NCBI GenBank assembly: GCA_002477505.1
Contig: DLQB01000037.1
Span: 1-34,577, forward strand
Reading direction: 5' to 3'
Source of the DNA: Flavobacteriales bacterium UBA7443
Lineage (GTDB): Bacteria > Bacteroidota > Bacteroidia > Flavobacteriales_D > Sanyastnellaceae
Length of the DNA: 34,577 nucleotides
Shown here: one piece after another, positions 26,064 through 34,577 of the stretch
Layout: every line of letters starts with the position of its first letter
Position numbering within the stretch: position 1 is the stretch's first letter
Position numbers and translations under genes: made by a program
Notes under the pieces: generated by a model
What the model was told of the DNA's origin: nothing
Seen by the model: only the letters and a program-made list of their open reading frames with translations
Databases searched by the model: none

Positions 26064-28898
26064 TTAGTCTTCGAGCGTTTGCTTTACTTCCACTTCTTCG
26101 TACGCCTCAATCACGTCTCCAACTTTGATGTCGTTGAAACGTTCGACGTTCAGACCGCACTCAAATCCTTTCGACACTTCTCGAACGTCGTCTTTGAATC
26201 GCTTCAAAGAACCCAGTGTTCCGGTGTAGGCTACAACGCCATCTCGAAGGACTCGGATTTTGTGGTTTCGATTGATTTTGCCATCCAAGACAAAACAACC
26301 GGCAATCGTACCGACCTTCGAAATCTTGAAGGTTTCTCGAATCTCTGCAGATCCCACCACCTTTTCTTCAATCTTCGCTGAAAGCAGGCCTTCCATCGCA
26401 TCTTTCATCTCTTCGATGGCCTTGTAGATGATGGAGTATAGCTTGATTTGGATGCCTTCTTTTTCAGCCAATCGCCGCGCCTCTCCGCTCGGGCGGACTT
26501 GGAAACCAATGATGATTGCTGAAGAAGCTGAGGCGAGCAAGATGTCCGATTCTGATACCTGACCCACCGCTTTGTGAATGATGTTCACTTGAACCTTTTC
26601 GGTGCTCAACTTTTGCAAGGAATCACTCAAGGCTTCAATCGAACCGTCCACATCACCTTTGACGATCAGGTTCAACTCCTTGAATTCACCCACGGCAATT
26701 CGTCGTCCGAGTTCTTCTAACGTAACGGAACGCTGGGAACGAACCCCTTGCTCTCGTTGGAGCTGCTGCCGCTTTGTTGCGATGTTTCGCGATTCACGTT
26801 CATCGTCAAAGACATGAAAATTATCTCCGGCACTCGGCGCGCCATCAAAGCCAAGAATGGACACGGGAACCGATGGCCCGGCCTCTTCCACGCGGGTGCC
26901 ACGTTCATTGAACATCGCTTTTACCTTGCCCGAGTATTGACCTGCCAGCAACGCATCGCCTACACGCAGCGTTCCGCCTTCTACCAACAAATTGGTCACG
27001 TAGCCGCGGCCTTTGTCAAGGGAACTTTCAACGACCGTTCCAATGGCGCGCTTCTTTGGGTTGGCTCGCAAATCCAGCATTTCTGCTTCGAGCAAGATTT
27101 TTTCCAATAACTCCTGAACATTCGTTCCGTTTTTGGCAGAAATCTCCTGGCTTTGGAATTTTCCGCCCCACTCCTCAACCAGCACATTCATTTCAGAAAG
27201 CTCCTGCCGAATTTTGTCGGCATTGGCCTCTGGACGATCCATTTTATTCAACGCGATGACCATCGGGATTCCTGCGGCCTGAGCGTGGTTAATTGCCTCT
27301 TTCGTCTGCGGCATTACTGCATCGTCAGCGGCAACAACAATCACAGCGATATCCGTCACTTGGGCACCACGGGCACGCATCGCTGTAAATGCTTCGTGAC
27401 CCGGTGTATCCAAGAATGTCATCTTTCCGCCTTGCGGCAACGTGACGTGGTAAGCTCCAATGTGCTGGGTGATTCCTCCGGCCTCACCGGCAATGACATT
27501 GGCACTTCGTACGAAATCCAACAATGACGTCTTTCCGTGGTCAACGTGTCCCATCACTGTGACGATTGGTGGGCGTTCCGCCATGTCCGCTTCATCGTCC
27601 ACTTCAATCTCAATGGACTCTTGGACCTCCGCACTCACAAAGTTCGCCTCGTAGCCGAACTCCTCAGAAATGATCGTAATGGTTTCCGAATCCAATCGCT
27701 GATTGATGGAAACCATGATTCCCAATGTCATGCAAGCCGAAATGACCTCGTTGACGTTGGCATTCATCATATTGGCTAACTCCGCTACGGTCACAAATTC
27801 CGTGAGCTGCAATGTCTTTGCGTCCTCCTGCTGTTGCGCCAATTCCTGTTCCTGACGCTCTTGTACCGCGCTTCGCTTTGCACGGCGCAACTTCGCTGAG
27901 TTGGACTTCTTGCCTCCACTCAAGCGTGCGAGCGTTTCTTTGATTTCCTTTTGGATATCCGCCTGACTCACTTCTTTCTTCGGCTCGTTGCTTCGACCGC
28001 GTCCGCGCGTGTCGTTGCGTCCTCCTCCTGAGGTGCGAGCCGTTTTCTCCACATCGACCTTGGTGATGCGCTTTCTCTTTCGTTTGTTGTCATCTCCCTT
28101 GCCCGCCGGAGTCTTCTTCTTCTCAACCGGCAATTCAATTTTTCCGACAACGGTTGGGCCGGAGAGTTTCTCGATTTTTGTGTGGTGCTTCTCAAGCTTC
28201 TTTATCTCGGGAAGTTTTGCCGCCTCCGATTCGGCAGCAGCAACTTCTTGCGCTTTCAATTTGGCTTCTGCCTGAGAAGCGGCCTCCTTTTTCGAGAATT
28301 CCGCTGATTTCGCTGCGAGCATTGCCTTCTCTGCGAGCTTCTCCTGTTTGGTCTTCGGCTTCGCTTTTTTGGAGACTGCGTCCAAGTCAACTTTGCCAAG
28401 CACCTTCATGGGCGAATCCGGCTTGGTCTGTTCCTCCTCAGCCGCTGGAGCCGGGATAGGAGCTTCCTCCACCGGTTCTTTGGTTTCAACAACCGGCTTT
28501 TCAGCAGCTGCAGAATCAGGCGCTGAGTCGGATTGCTCATTGTCGGCCGTTTTGAGCCGTTCAACAACGGGTTGCTGCTGGCTTTTTTGAAAAACCGAAA
28601 GGTCGAGCTCTACCTCAGGTTCGGCTACAGGAGCTGGCTTTTTTCGGGCGGAAGCCAAGGTAACACTGGCGCGCTCCGTCACCGCTCGGTTCGAAGAGCT
28701 CACTGCTTTTTCTTTCGCCGCTTTTTCATCTTGAAAATTAGCGCGAACAAGCGCTACAGCCGAAGCGTCGATTTTGGTGTTAGGCTTGGCATCGACTTCG
28801 ATCCCCTTGCCGCCCAGAAAATCAACAATGGTTTGAATGCCCAAATTAAATTCTCGAGCAATTAGATTGAGTCGTACGGGTTTGTTAGCGTCGGCCAT
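26064..28898 (-). CDS. infB: Translation initiation factor IF-2
   Basis: 944 residues from the ATG at 28898 (MADANKPVRLNL); a TTG two codons earlier is unlikely. The N-terminal IF2_N domain (LIAREFNLGIQTIVDFL) is followed by about 330 residues of Ala/Lys/Glu-rich low-complexity sequence, a second IF2_N-like segment (VTVAELANMMNANVNEVISACMTLG), and the GTPase domain: G1 GHVDHGKT (about 449-456), G3 DTPGHEAF (about 498), G4 NKMD (about 550). The C-terminal domains for fMet-tRNA binding end in EVEVKQTLED. The long charged linker is usual for Bacteroidota. It is the last gene of rimP-nusA-infB. Confidence 0.97.
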   Translation of the reverse strand: MADANKPVRLNLIAREFNLGIQTIVDFLGGKGIEVDAKPNTKIDASAVALVRANFQDEKAAKEKAVSSSNRAVTERASVTLASARKKPAPVAEPEVELDLSVFQKSQQQPVVERLKTADNEQSDSAPDSAAAEKPVVETKEPVEEAPIPAPAAEEEQTKPDSPMKVLGKVDLDAVSKKAKPKTKQEKLAEKAMLAAKSAEFSKKEAASQAEAKLKAQEVAAAESEAAKLPEIKKLEKHHTKIEKLSGPTVVGKIELPVEKKKTPAGKGDDNKRKRKRITKVDVEKTARTSGGGRNDTRGRGRSNEPKKEVSQADIQKEIKETLARLSGGKKSNSAKLRRAKRSAVQERQEQELAQQQEDAKTLQLTEFVTVAELANMMNANVNEVISACMTLGIMVSINQRLDSETITIISEEFGYEANFVSAEVQESIEIEVDDEADMAERPPIVTVMGHVDHGKTSLLDFVRSANVIAGEAGGITQHIGAYHVTLPQGGKMTFLDTPGHEAFTAMRARGAQVTDIAVIVVAADDAVMPQTKEAINHAQAAGIPMVIALNKMDRPEANADKIRQELSEMNVLVEEWGGKFQSQEISAKNGTNVQELLEKILLEAEMLDLRANPKKRAIGTVVESSLDKGRGYVTNLLVEGGTLRVGDALLAGQYSGKVKAMFNERGTRVEEAGPSVPVSILGFDGAPSAGDNFHVFDDERESRNIATKRQQLQREQGVRSQRSVTLEELGRRIAVGEFKELNLIVKGDVDGSIEALSDSLQKLSTEKVQVNIIHKAVGQVSESDILLASASSAIIIGFQVRPSGEARRLAEKEGIQIKLYSIIYKAIEEMKDAMEGLLSAKIEEKVVGSAEIRETFKISKVGTIAGCFVLDGKINRNHKIRVLRDGVVAYTGTLGSLKRFKDDVREVSKGFECGLNVERFNDIKVGDVIEAYEEVEVKQTLED

Positions 28899-28957
28899 TG
28901 GCAAAATGAGGGCTTAGAAATGCGAATTTAATAGGGAATGCGGTCTCTCGACAGGAA

Positions 28958-30193
28958 TTAAGACAATTCGTCTTTCAAGATTTTTAGGACTTCGCGAATC
29001 GTTTCCAATTCAAGGTCAGTACGATTGACCAAAAATTCTTCATCACGGTTCAATACGGAGCGTGCTGTTTCGAGTCCAATCTTGACGAATTCCTCCAAGA
29101 TCCACGCATCGATTTCATCGGAAAATTCGGTCAATTCCACATCATCTGAAGAATCGTCCTCATCGCGGTAGACATCAATCTCATAATTGGTCAGAAGTCC
29201 GGCCAACTTGATGTTGTTTCCTCCCTTTCCGATGGCCAAGCTGACTTGGTCAGACTTGAGATAGACCTTGGCCTCGCGGGTTTCCTCATTCAATTCTATG
29301 GAAGAGATTTTGGCAGGGCTCAATGAACGGGTCACAAGCAGCTGTTCGTTCTCTGTGAAGTTGATCACATCGATGTTTTCATTCTTCAGCTCGCGGACGA
29401 TGCTATGAATCCGCGAACCCTTCATCCCGACGCATGCGCCAACGGGATCAACTCGTTCATCATAGGATTCAACGGCAACTTTGGCGCGTTCACCTGGTGC
29501 GCGAACGACTTTCTTAATGGTAATCAGGCCGTCTGAAATCTCCGGCACCTCCTGTTCGAACAAACGCTCCAAAAATTCAGGGGCGGTGCGAGACAATACA
29601 ATGCGGGGGTTGTTGTTCTTCATCTCAACCGCTGAAACCACCGCTCGCACGGTGTCGCCTTTCTTAAAGAAATCTCCAGGAATTTGACTTTCACGCGGCA
29701 TCACTACCTCATTGTCTTCGTCATCAACAAGTAAAATCTCACGCTTCCAGATTTGGTAAACCTCTGCCGAAATCACCTCGCCGACGCGCTCTTTGTAAAG
29801 CTGATAAATAGCATCTTTTTCAAGGTCCATGATGCGCCCAGCGAGGTTTTGCCGCAAGGACAAAACGTTGCGGCGACCAAACGATTCCAATTTGATTTCC
29901 TCTGATACTTCTTCGCCAACTTCGAAATCATCCTCGATTTTCAGGGATTCCGATAGTGCGATTTCTTCGTTTTCATCTTCCACCTCACCATCGGCTACGA
30001 TGACTCGGTTTCTCCAAATTTCCAAATCGCCCTTGTCCGGGTTGATGATGATATCAAAGTTCGAGTCATCCCCATATTTCTTGAGGATCATGGCCCGAAA
30101 GACATCTTCCAAAATACCCATCATGACCTCACGGTCGATGTTCTTAAATTCTTTGAACTCCTTAAAGGAATCTACCAAATTGAGCTGTGTCAT
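28958..30193 (-). CDS. nusA: Transcription termination/antitermination factor NusA
   Basis: 411 residues. Domains in order: N-terminal RNA polymerase-binding domain (about 1-130, with EVMMGILEDVFRAMILKKYG), an S1 domain (about 135-200, VGEVISAEVY), KH1 (VDPVGACVGMKGSRIHSIVRELKNE) and KH2 (VSLAIGKGGNNIKLAGLLT), and a short acidic C-terminal tail with one helical motif. It binds RNA polymerase and nascent RNA, modulating pausing and intrinsic termination. It lies between rimP (49-base gap) and infB (59-base gap), the widespread bacterial order. Confidence 0.97.
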   Translation of the reverse strand: MTQLNLVDSFKEFKEFKNIDREVMMGILEDVFRAMILKKYGDDSNFDIIINPDKGDLEIWRNRVIVADGEVEDENEEIALSESLKIEDDFEVGEEVSEEIKLESFGRRNVLSLRQNLAGRIMDLEKDAIYQLYKERVGEVISAEVYQIWKREILLVDDEDNEVVMPRESQIPGDFFKKGDTVRAVVSAVEMKNNNPRIVLSRTAPEFLERLFEQEVPEISDGLITIKKVVRAPGERAKVAVESYDERVDPVGACVGMKGSRIHSIVRELKNENIDVINFTENEQLLVTRSLSPAKISSIELNEETREAKVYLKSDQVSLAIGKGGNNIKLAGLLTNYEIDVYRDEDDSSDDVELTEFSDEIDAWILEEFVKIGLETARSVLNRDEEFLVNRTDLELETIREVLKILKDELS

Positions 30194-30242
30194 GCTTTCA
30201 ATGTTTGCTGCTCGCAGTTAATAATACCTGATTGTTGTCTTA

Positions 30243-30716
30243 CTATTTCTTCTTGAATGAAACTTGGACCTTCGTCCAATCCAATGCTTCCAATGCGTAG
30301 GCGTGATCCTCCTCTACCCACTCCTTAGCCTTCCGGCCTTCGATGCGGCGTTTCTCTCGGGTTTGGATGATGATTTCATCCTCTGTTGCGGCAATCAATT
30401 TGCCTACCACCTTCCCTGCTTCACGAATTTTCAACTGAACATCGCGGCCAATGTTCTTTTGATACTGCCGATGCATTTTTAACGGCTGATCCAGTCCAGG
30501 CGAACTCACGTCCAAAGAAAAATCCTCTGCATCCCGGTCCAGTTCATCTTCCAAATGCCGGCTCAAAGCAATGCACTTGGCAATGCTCGTGCCTTCATCA
30601 TCGTCCAACAATATCGAAATCGCATTTCCCTCGCTCACCCGCACGTCCACAACAAAGCCTGTACCTCCTTCGAGGTAAGCTTTTGCGAGGTTACGAACGT
30701 TTTGTTCTTGGATCAC
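30243..30716 (-). CDS. rimP: Ribosome maturation factor RimP
   Basis: 157 residues, needed for 30S subunit maturation. The N-terminal domain contains VVDVRVSEGNAISILLDDDEGTSI and CIALSRHLEDELD, followed by the family hallmark FSLDVSSPGLDQPLK. The C-terminal SH3-like domain has GKVVGKLIAATEDEIIIQ. The start is a GTG at 30716; no in-frame ATG lies between it and the upstream stop. It is the first gene of rimP-nusA-infB, with a 56-base interval between it and a terminator-like hairpin. Confidence 0.93.
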   Translation of the reverse strand: MIQEQNVRNLAKAYLEGGTGFVVDVRVSEGNAISILLDDDEGTSIAKCIALSRHLEDELDRDAEDFSLDVSSPGLDQPLKMHRQYQKNIGRDVQLKIREAGKVVGKLIAATEDEIIIQTREKRRIEGRKAKEWVEEDHAYALEALDWTKVQVSFKKK

Positions 30717-30769
30717 GTGTGTGCGTTTGGATGAGTACTCGGCGATTGAATATTGCAGATTTCAACAAC

Positions 30770-30798
30770 AAAAAAGAGGGGTGTTGGACCCCTCTTTT
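30770..30798 (-). terminator. Intrinsic terminator-like hairpin in the rimP-nusA-infB leader
   Basis: A 10-base perfect inverted repeat (30772-30781 with 30789-30798, core GAGGGG / CCCCTC) has a 7-base loop and, on the minus strand, a run of six T (30775-30770). It lies downstream of the rimP -7 element and upstream of the rimP GTG, so it would act inside the leader. No minus-strand gene ends just upstream that would need a terminator here. Confidence 0.75.
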
Positions 30799-30824
30799 AA
30801 TTCTTTCGCTTTGTGTTATCCGTG

Positions 30825-30832
30825 CAAAGATA
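30825..30832 (-). promoter_or_regulatory. -7 element for rimP-nusA-infB
   Basis: TATCTTTG on the minus strand is a perfect TAnnTTTG match. The predicted RNA start is near 30819, giving a leader of roughly 100 bases that contains the terminator-like hairpin. No -33 TTG is evident. Confidence 0.6.
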
Positions 30833-30887
30833 GCGCATTCTCATGGAATTCCTCATTCGAAATTTGCGAAGTGGCACTATTTTAGGC

Positions 30888-31604
30888 ATGACCATTCAAT
30901 CCAAACCCCGCACCATGTCTTACGTTCTGCAGATGATCGAAGAGGGAGAGCACCAATCCCAAGACTTCAAGATGCGGGTGGATGATGCGCGCAAGATTGC
31001 TCGAACCATCGTGGCATTTGCAAACAGTGACGGAGGTCGCTTGCTGATCGGAGTGAAGGACAATGGTGGAATTGTCGGGGTTCGCGCTGAAGAAGAAGTC
31101 CACGTCATCGAAATGGCGTGTCAGTCGCACTGCAAGCCCCCTGTGCCATTCGAGGCGCAAATTTGGAAATCCGAAGGAAAATCCGTGCTAGAAATCCGGG
31201 TGCCACGCTCTGCCGGAAGACCGCACTTCTGTGAAGACGAGCAAAACCAATGGTGCGCCTATCTCAGGCAAGATGACCGCATCCACCGAGCCAGCCCTGT
31301 TCAAGTGAAAGTTTGGCAATACGAGATGCGCATGGATCGATCGGAATTCCGCTACGACCAGTACATCGGCAAGTTGTTCGCTGCATGGCGCAACGGCCGA
31401 CAATTGGCCTTTGGCCAGGTGGCACGAATGGGACGGATGTCGTTCGGTGATGCCGAGGATTTGCTCTGTCTTTTGGTGGTCTGGGGCATCGTTGCATGGG
31501 AGCGCGGTCCGAAAGGGCTCACTTACGCTTTGTCTGATGAAACTGCTTTGGACCAATTGGAGACCCACGGATCTGAATCGTTTCGTTGGAAAAATTATTC
31601 CTGA
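30888..31604 (+). CDS. AlbA_2/Schlafen-type putative nucleic-acid or ATP-binding protein
   Basis: About 238 residues. The N-terminal half matches the AlbA_2 (divergent AAA_4/Schlafen-like) domain: IEEGEHQSQDFKM, ARKIARTIVAFANSDGGRLLIGVKDNGGIVGV, then VLEIRVPRSAGRPHF and AYLRQDDRIHRAS. The C-terminal part looks like a winged-helix segment (AFGQVARMGRMSFGDAEDLLCLLVVWGIV). Such proteins are common in Bacteroidota but have no defined role. The start is uncertain: ATG at 30888, with 30915 (MSYVLQMIEEGE) also good and 30843 less likely. The gene diverges from rimP. Possible -7 elements are TCGCTTTG at 30806 and TATTTTAG at 30878, each one base off consensus; the second would favour the 30915 start. 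Confidence 0.8.
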   Translation: MTIQSKPRTMSYVLQMIEEGEHQSQDFKMRVDDARKIARTIVAFANSDGGRLLIGVKDNGGIVGVRAEEEVHVIEMACQSHCKPPVPFEAQIWKSEGKSVLEIRVPRSAGRPHFCEDEQNQWCAYLRQDDRIHRASPVQVKVWQYEMRMDRSEFRYDQYIGKLFAAWRNGRQLAFGQVARMGRMSFGDAEDLLCLLVVWGIVAWERGPKGLTYALSDETALDQLETHGSESFRWKNYS

Positions 31605-31667
31605 TTCCAAGGCAATATCCCGAACTTTGAGGCGTAACGTTTGTGCCAAGAAGAGCCGAAGAATCCC

Positions 31668-34175
31668 ATGAACATCTGCCCACTGTATCGAAACATCACC
31701 TTGGTCTGCATCGCGCTTGCAATCCAAGGGAGCTCTGTGGTGTTCGGACAATTCTCCAACTCGGTCGAGACCGATGGTCAAGAAAATAGACCAACAGGGA
31801 CCTGGTCGGATTACTTTCCCTACCACCAAACACAAGAATTGGTCCAGTGCCAAAGCGAATCGGAAGGAACCGCATTTTGGGCTGTGCGCACAGAACAAGC
31901 CTTGTTTCTTTACCACGAAAACGACAATAGTCTGCAGCGGCTCACCACGGTAGAAGGCATGAGCGAAAGCAATCCCACAGCGCTGGCTTGGGATGAAGAT
32001 GGCGAAATCCTAATGGTCGGTTATGCCTCAGGAAAACTAGACTTGTTTTCCAACTCAGGCGACTGGCTTTACACGTTCAACGACATTCCACAGAGCAATC
32101 TCATCGGTGATAAGTCGATTCTTCAACTGATGTGGGGAGGTGCCAATGACCCCGACATGGTTTATGCCGCCTGTGGTTTCGGGATTGTTGCGATGAACAT
32201 TCGTTCGCTCGATGTCCGGGACACATGGTACCTTGAAGGACAGCAAAACCTCCGAAGATGCGCTGGTATTGCGGTACACGCCACAGAAGATGCCGCCCCC
32301 GTGTACGTTGTTTGGACCGATGCCGGTGTTTTTGAAGCGCCTACGGACCACCCATTTCTGAGTTCACCCGAGGCCTGGACCCGATGGAGTGACATTCCTC
32401 TCGAAACCGCTTCGTATGCCCATGTGGAATTTGCACCCGATGGGGATGTCGTGGTCCACATGAAAACCGGAGATGCTTCGAATCCAGACGAACTTTGGCT
32501 CTTGAATGACGGCTTGTGGTCCGCATTTCCAGGCTGGGAAAGCGGCGTTGTGCTGGACCTCGAGACAACCGAAATCAATACGAGCAATCCCGACTGGCGG
32601 ATTGCCATCGCTGACTTTCAATCCATTCGATTGTTCAATGCAAATTGGGAGCAAGTGCAATTGGACTATGCCGCGGATGGGATTCCCCTCCGAGTGCGCG
32701 ACATGGCGTTCAAAAATAAAACCACTGTTGTAGGCGGGGAGACGATTGAAAATTTTCAAGACTTGTTCATCGCAAACAATGAACAAGGCCTCCTGAAAAT
32801 GGACATTACTGGCGAAGAACAGGATGGCCACTGGGTATTGGATGGACCGCCCGTGCCCTTGGTCCGCGACATTGACGCCTGGAATGACCGGGTATGGATT
32901 GCCTCCGGCGGGATTGATGCCACATGGACCAGCATGTACCACAAGCACGGTTTTTATGGTTTTCAAGGCAATGACTGGCGTTGGATCAACCTCGGAGAAG
33001 GTGAAAACAATGTCAGCGGAATCAATGACCCCATGTGCGTTTCAATCGACCCATTGAACCCAAATCATGCCTATTTCGGCACGTGGGAAGAAGGCCTCAT
33101 CGAGGTCCTCGATGACGAGGTTGTCGGCATTTTCAACGCTGCCAACAGCCCATTGCAACCGGCTGATTTTGGGGGATCCCCTCGCATCGGTGTAGGCGGT
33201 GTAGATTTTGATGCCTTTGGCAATCTTTGGTTCACCAATGCTTATGCCGAAAACGGCCTGCACGTGCGCCTTCAAGACGGTTCATTCGAAACCATGGGTT
33301 TGGGCAATGCATTGGGCAACGACGGTTGGCTCGGCCAAGTGCTCGTTGCACGAAACGGCTACATCTGGTGCATCATGCCCCGGAACCAAGGCCTGCTCGT
33401 CTACGACACTAACAAAACGCCCGAAAACACCAACGATGATGATTGGCGTGTTTTAACCTCGGATGCGAATCAAGGAGGATTGCCTTCGGATGATGTTTAT
33501 TCGATTGAAGAAGATTTGGATGGTGAAATTTGGGTCGGAACAGCTGCCGGGCCCTGCGTGATTTACTTGCCCAGTTTGGTCTTCGATACGGGCAATGAAA
33601 ATCCCGTTGCCTCGCAAATCCTGATCCAGCAAGATGGCAATTTTCAATTGCTGCTTGAAACGGAAGTCATCCAAAGCATTTGCATCGATGGTGGAAATCG
33701 AAAATGGCTCGGCACGCAAAATTCGGGGGTTTACCTGCTCAGTTCCGACGGAACTTCTGAAGTTGCCCATTTCGAAACTGAAAACAGTCCACTCCCGAGT
33801 GACCGGATTTTTGATATTGCCATCAATCATCGCAATGGCGAAGTACTCATTGGAACCGATCGCGGAATGATGGGTTGGCGCAGCGATGCCAAGAATTTCG
33901 TTGTTGAAATTGATCAATTGCGCGCTTACCCAAATCCTGTGACCGCTGATTTCGAGGGGTGGATCACCATTGACGGACTGGCATACGAATCCACCGTTCA
34001 CATCACAACATCCGCTGGGCGGGTGGTTGCCCAACTGGAGTCTGAAGGAGGACGCGCCGTTTGGGATGGGTTGGACTGGGGCGGGCAACCGGCGGGATAC
34101 GGAGTTTACCTGGTCTTTGCAACGGATGCAAATGGTGACTCTGCTGGAACGACTAAGTTCGCCATCATGCGCTGA
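31668..34175 (+). CDS. porZ: PorZ-like beta-propeller protein of the type IX secretion system
   Basis: About 835 residues. A signal peptide (ITLVCIALAIQGSSVVFGQ) is followed by TGTWSDYFPYHQTQELVQC, then two beta-propeller regions with repeating two-component-regulator-type blades (AVRTEQALFLY, VGYASGKLDLF, AACGFGIVAMN, LWFTNAYAENGLHV, DDVYSIEEDLDGEIWVGTAAGPCVIY). The C-terminal domain (RAYPNPVTADFEGW, TSAGRVVAQLESEGG, PAGYGVYLVFA) is a T9SS type A sorting domain. This architecture matches PorZ, the surface component that helps deliver anionic LPS to the sortase PorU. A T9SS cargo with regulator propellers is the alternative. The ATG at 31668 gives the signal peptide. A near-consensus TAACGTTTGTGCC at 31635 could be its promoter. 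Confidence 0.75.
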   Translation: MNICPLYRNITLVCIALAIQGSSVVFGQFSNSVETDGQENRPTGTWSDYFPYHQTQELVQCQSESEGTAFWAVRTEQALFLYHENDNSLQRLTTVEGMSESNPTALAWDEDGEILMVGYASGKLDLFSNSGDWLYTFNDIPQSNLIGDKSILQLMWGGANDPDMVYAACGFGIVAMNIRSLDVRDTWYLEGQQNLRRCAGIAVHATEDAAPVYVVWTDAGVFEAPTDHPFLSSPEAWTRWSDIPLETASYAHVEFAPDGDVVVHMKTGDASNPDELWLLNDGLWSAFPGWESGVVLDLETTEINTSNPDWRIAIADFQSIRLFNANWEQVQLDYAADGIPLRVRDMAFKNKTTVVGGETIENFQDLFIANNEQGLLKMDITGEEQDGHWVLDGPPVPLVRDIDAWNDRVWIASGGIDATWTSMYHKHGFYGFQGNDWRWINLGEGENNVSGINDPMCVSIDPLNPNHAYFGTWEEGLIEVLDDEVVGIFNAANSPLQPADFGGSPRIGVGGVDFDAFGNLWFTNAYAENGLHVRLQDGSFETMGLGNALGNDGWLGQVLVARNGYIWCIMPRNQGLLVYDTNKTPENTNDDDWRVLTSDANQGGLPSDDVYSIEEDLDGEIWVGTAAGPCVIYLPSLVFDTGNENPVASQILIQQDGNFQLLLETEVIQSICIDGGNRKWLGTQNSGVYLLSSDGTSEVAHFETENSPLPSDRIFDIAINHRNGEVLIGTDRGMMGWRSDAKNFVVEIDQLRAYPNPVTADFEGWITIDGLAYESTVHITTSAGRVVAQLESEGGRAVWDGLDWGGQPAGYGVYLVFATDANGDSAGTTKFAIMR

Positions 34176-34191
34176 TGCCTTAAATTGGACC

Positions 34192-34577
34192 ATGGCCCAT
34201 TGGAAATCCAAATTGCCCGACGTCGGCACCACCATTTTCACCGAAATGAGCGCCCTTGCTCAACAGCATGGGGCCCTGAATATGAGCCAGGGATTTCCGG
34301 ATTTCAATCCTCCCGAAGTACTTCAAGAGTTGGTCCATCAATCCATGCGAGATGGACACAACCAATACGCTCCCATGGCGGGAAACCTCAAATTGCGCGA
34401 ATGGATTGCCGCTGACACCCAGAAACGGACGGGGCACACGTGTTCTCCTGATTCCGAAATTACCGTCGGTGCAGGTGCTTCGTCGTTGATTTTTGCCGCC
34501 ATCCAAGCCCTCGTGCACCCGGGCGATGAAGTTGTCGTTCTCGCTCCTTGTTATGACCTGTATCAACCCGCCGTGCA
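34192..34577 (+). CDS. Pyridoxal-phosphate aminotransferase, class I/II (3' truncated by window edge)
   Basis: The frame is open from the ATG at 34192 to the window end, giving 128 visible residues. It begins MAHWKSKLPDVGTTIFTEMS, followed by LNMSQGFPDFNPP, NQYAPMAGNLKLREWIA, ITVGAGASSLIFAAIQALV and PGDEVVVLAPCYDLYQP. These are the N-terminal arm, substrate loop and cofactor-phosphate (GAGAS) segments of fold-type I aminotransferases, closest to the YbdL/methionine aminotransferase and kynurenine aminotransferase group. The catalytic lysine lies beyond the window. The gene starts 16 bases after porZ and may be cotranscribed with it. Confidence 0.9.
   Translation, partial: MAHWKSKLPDVGTTIFTEMSALAQQHGALNMSQGFPDFNPPEVLQELVHQSMRDGHNQYAPMAGNLKLREWIAADTQKRTGHTCSPDSEITVGAGASSLIFAAIQALVHPGDEVVVLAPCYDLYQPAV

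Noticed and set aside
33453..34241. 262-codon minus-strand frame at the end of porZ
   Set aside because: It is antisense to the propeller and sorting domain, with no recognisable protein features.
1..34577. CRISPR arrays, tRNA or rRNA genes, insertion sequences, prophage or defence genes
   Set aside because: I looked for direct repeats, cloverleaf sequences, transposase motifs and terminal repeats and found none; the AlbA-like gene alone is not evidence of a defence system.

Overview
The window reads as a chromosomal segment of a Bacteroidota bacterium, most likely a marine-type Flavobacteriales (Cryomorphaceae/Schleiferiaceae-like; the family is a guess). The grounds are three secreted proteins with type IX secretion (T9SS) C-terminal sorting domains, a PorZ-like protein, an alternative complex III operon fused to an aa3 oxidase, a FecA-type TonB receptor, several Bacteroidota -7 promoter elements (TAnnTTTG, mostly TATCTTTG), and few recognisable Shine-Dalgarno sites. 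G+C is about half by eye. No tRNA, rRNA, CRISPR array, insertion sequence or phage gene was found. Coding density is very high; no gene-free stretch exceeds 300 bases. The longest is the 238-base divergent spacer between actA and the SPOR gene.

Layout. (1) 1-7438, metabolism and cell-surface redox: the 3' part of proline dehydrogenase; a FecA-like TonB receptor with a Fur/PerR-like palindrome inside its promoter; a pentaheme c-type cytochrome with a T9SS domain; a divergent PQQ-type sugar dehydrogenase, also with a T9SS domain; and a small membrane protein. (2) 7497-9909: a translationally coupled ABC ATPase, FtsX/MacB-type permease and DUF3299-like exported protein. (3) 9911-13360, mostly on the minus strand: TrhO and QueG (tRNA wobble modification), RuvB, and a 61-residue small protein on the plus strand. 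(4) 13388-25152: one long minus-strand respiratory operon actA-actB-actC-actD-actE-actF-ctaC-ctaD closed by a strong intrinsic terminator. It encodes quinol:cytochrome c oxidoreductase plus subunits II and I of an aa3-type oxidase, the partners of a known supercomplex. (5) 25391-30832: a SPOR-domain protein convergent with rimP-nusA-infB, whose leader contains an intrinsic-terminator hairpin. (6) 30888-34577: an AlbA/Schlafen-type protein, a PorZ-like T9SS protein, and the 5' part of a class I/II aminotransferase.

Functionally the window joins central respiration (quinol to ACIII to oxidase), translation initiation and transcription factors, and a surface module in which iron or heme handling and extracellular oxidation may be linked. 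The least ordinary parts are the TonB receptor/pentaheme cytochrome pair with its embedded operator, the ABC-FtsX-DUF3299 cassette, the His-rich insertion in oxidase subunit II, and the possible attenuator before rimP-nusA-infB.
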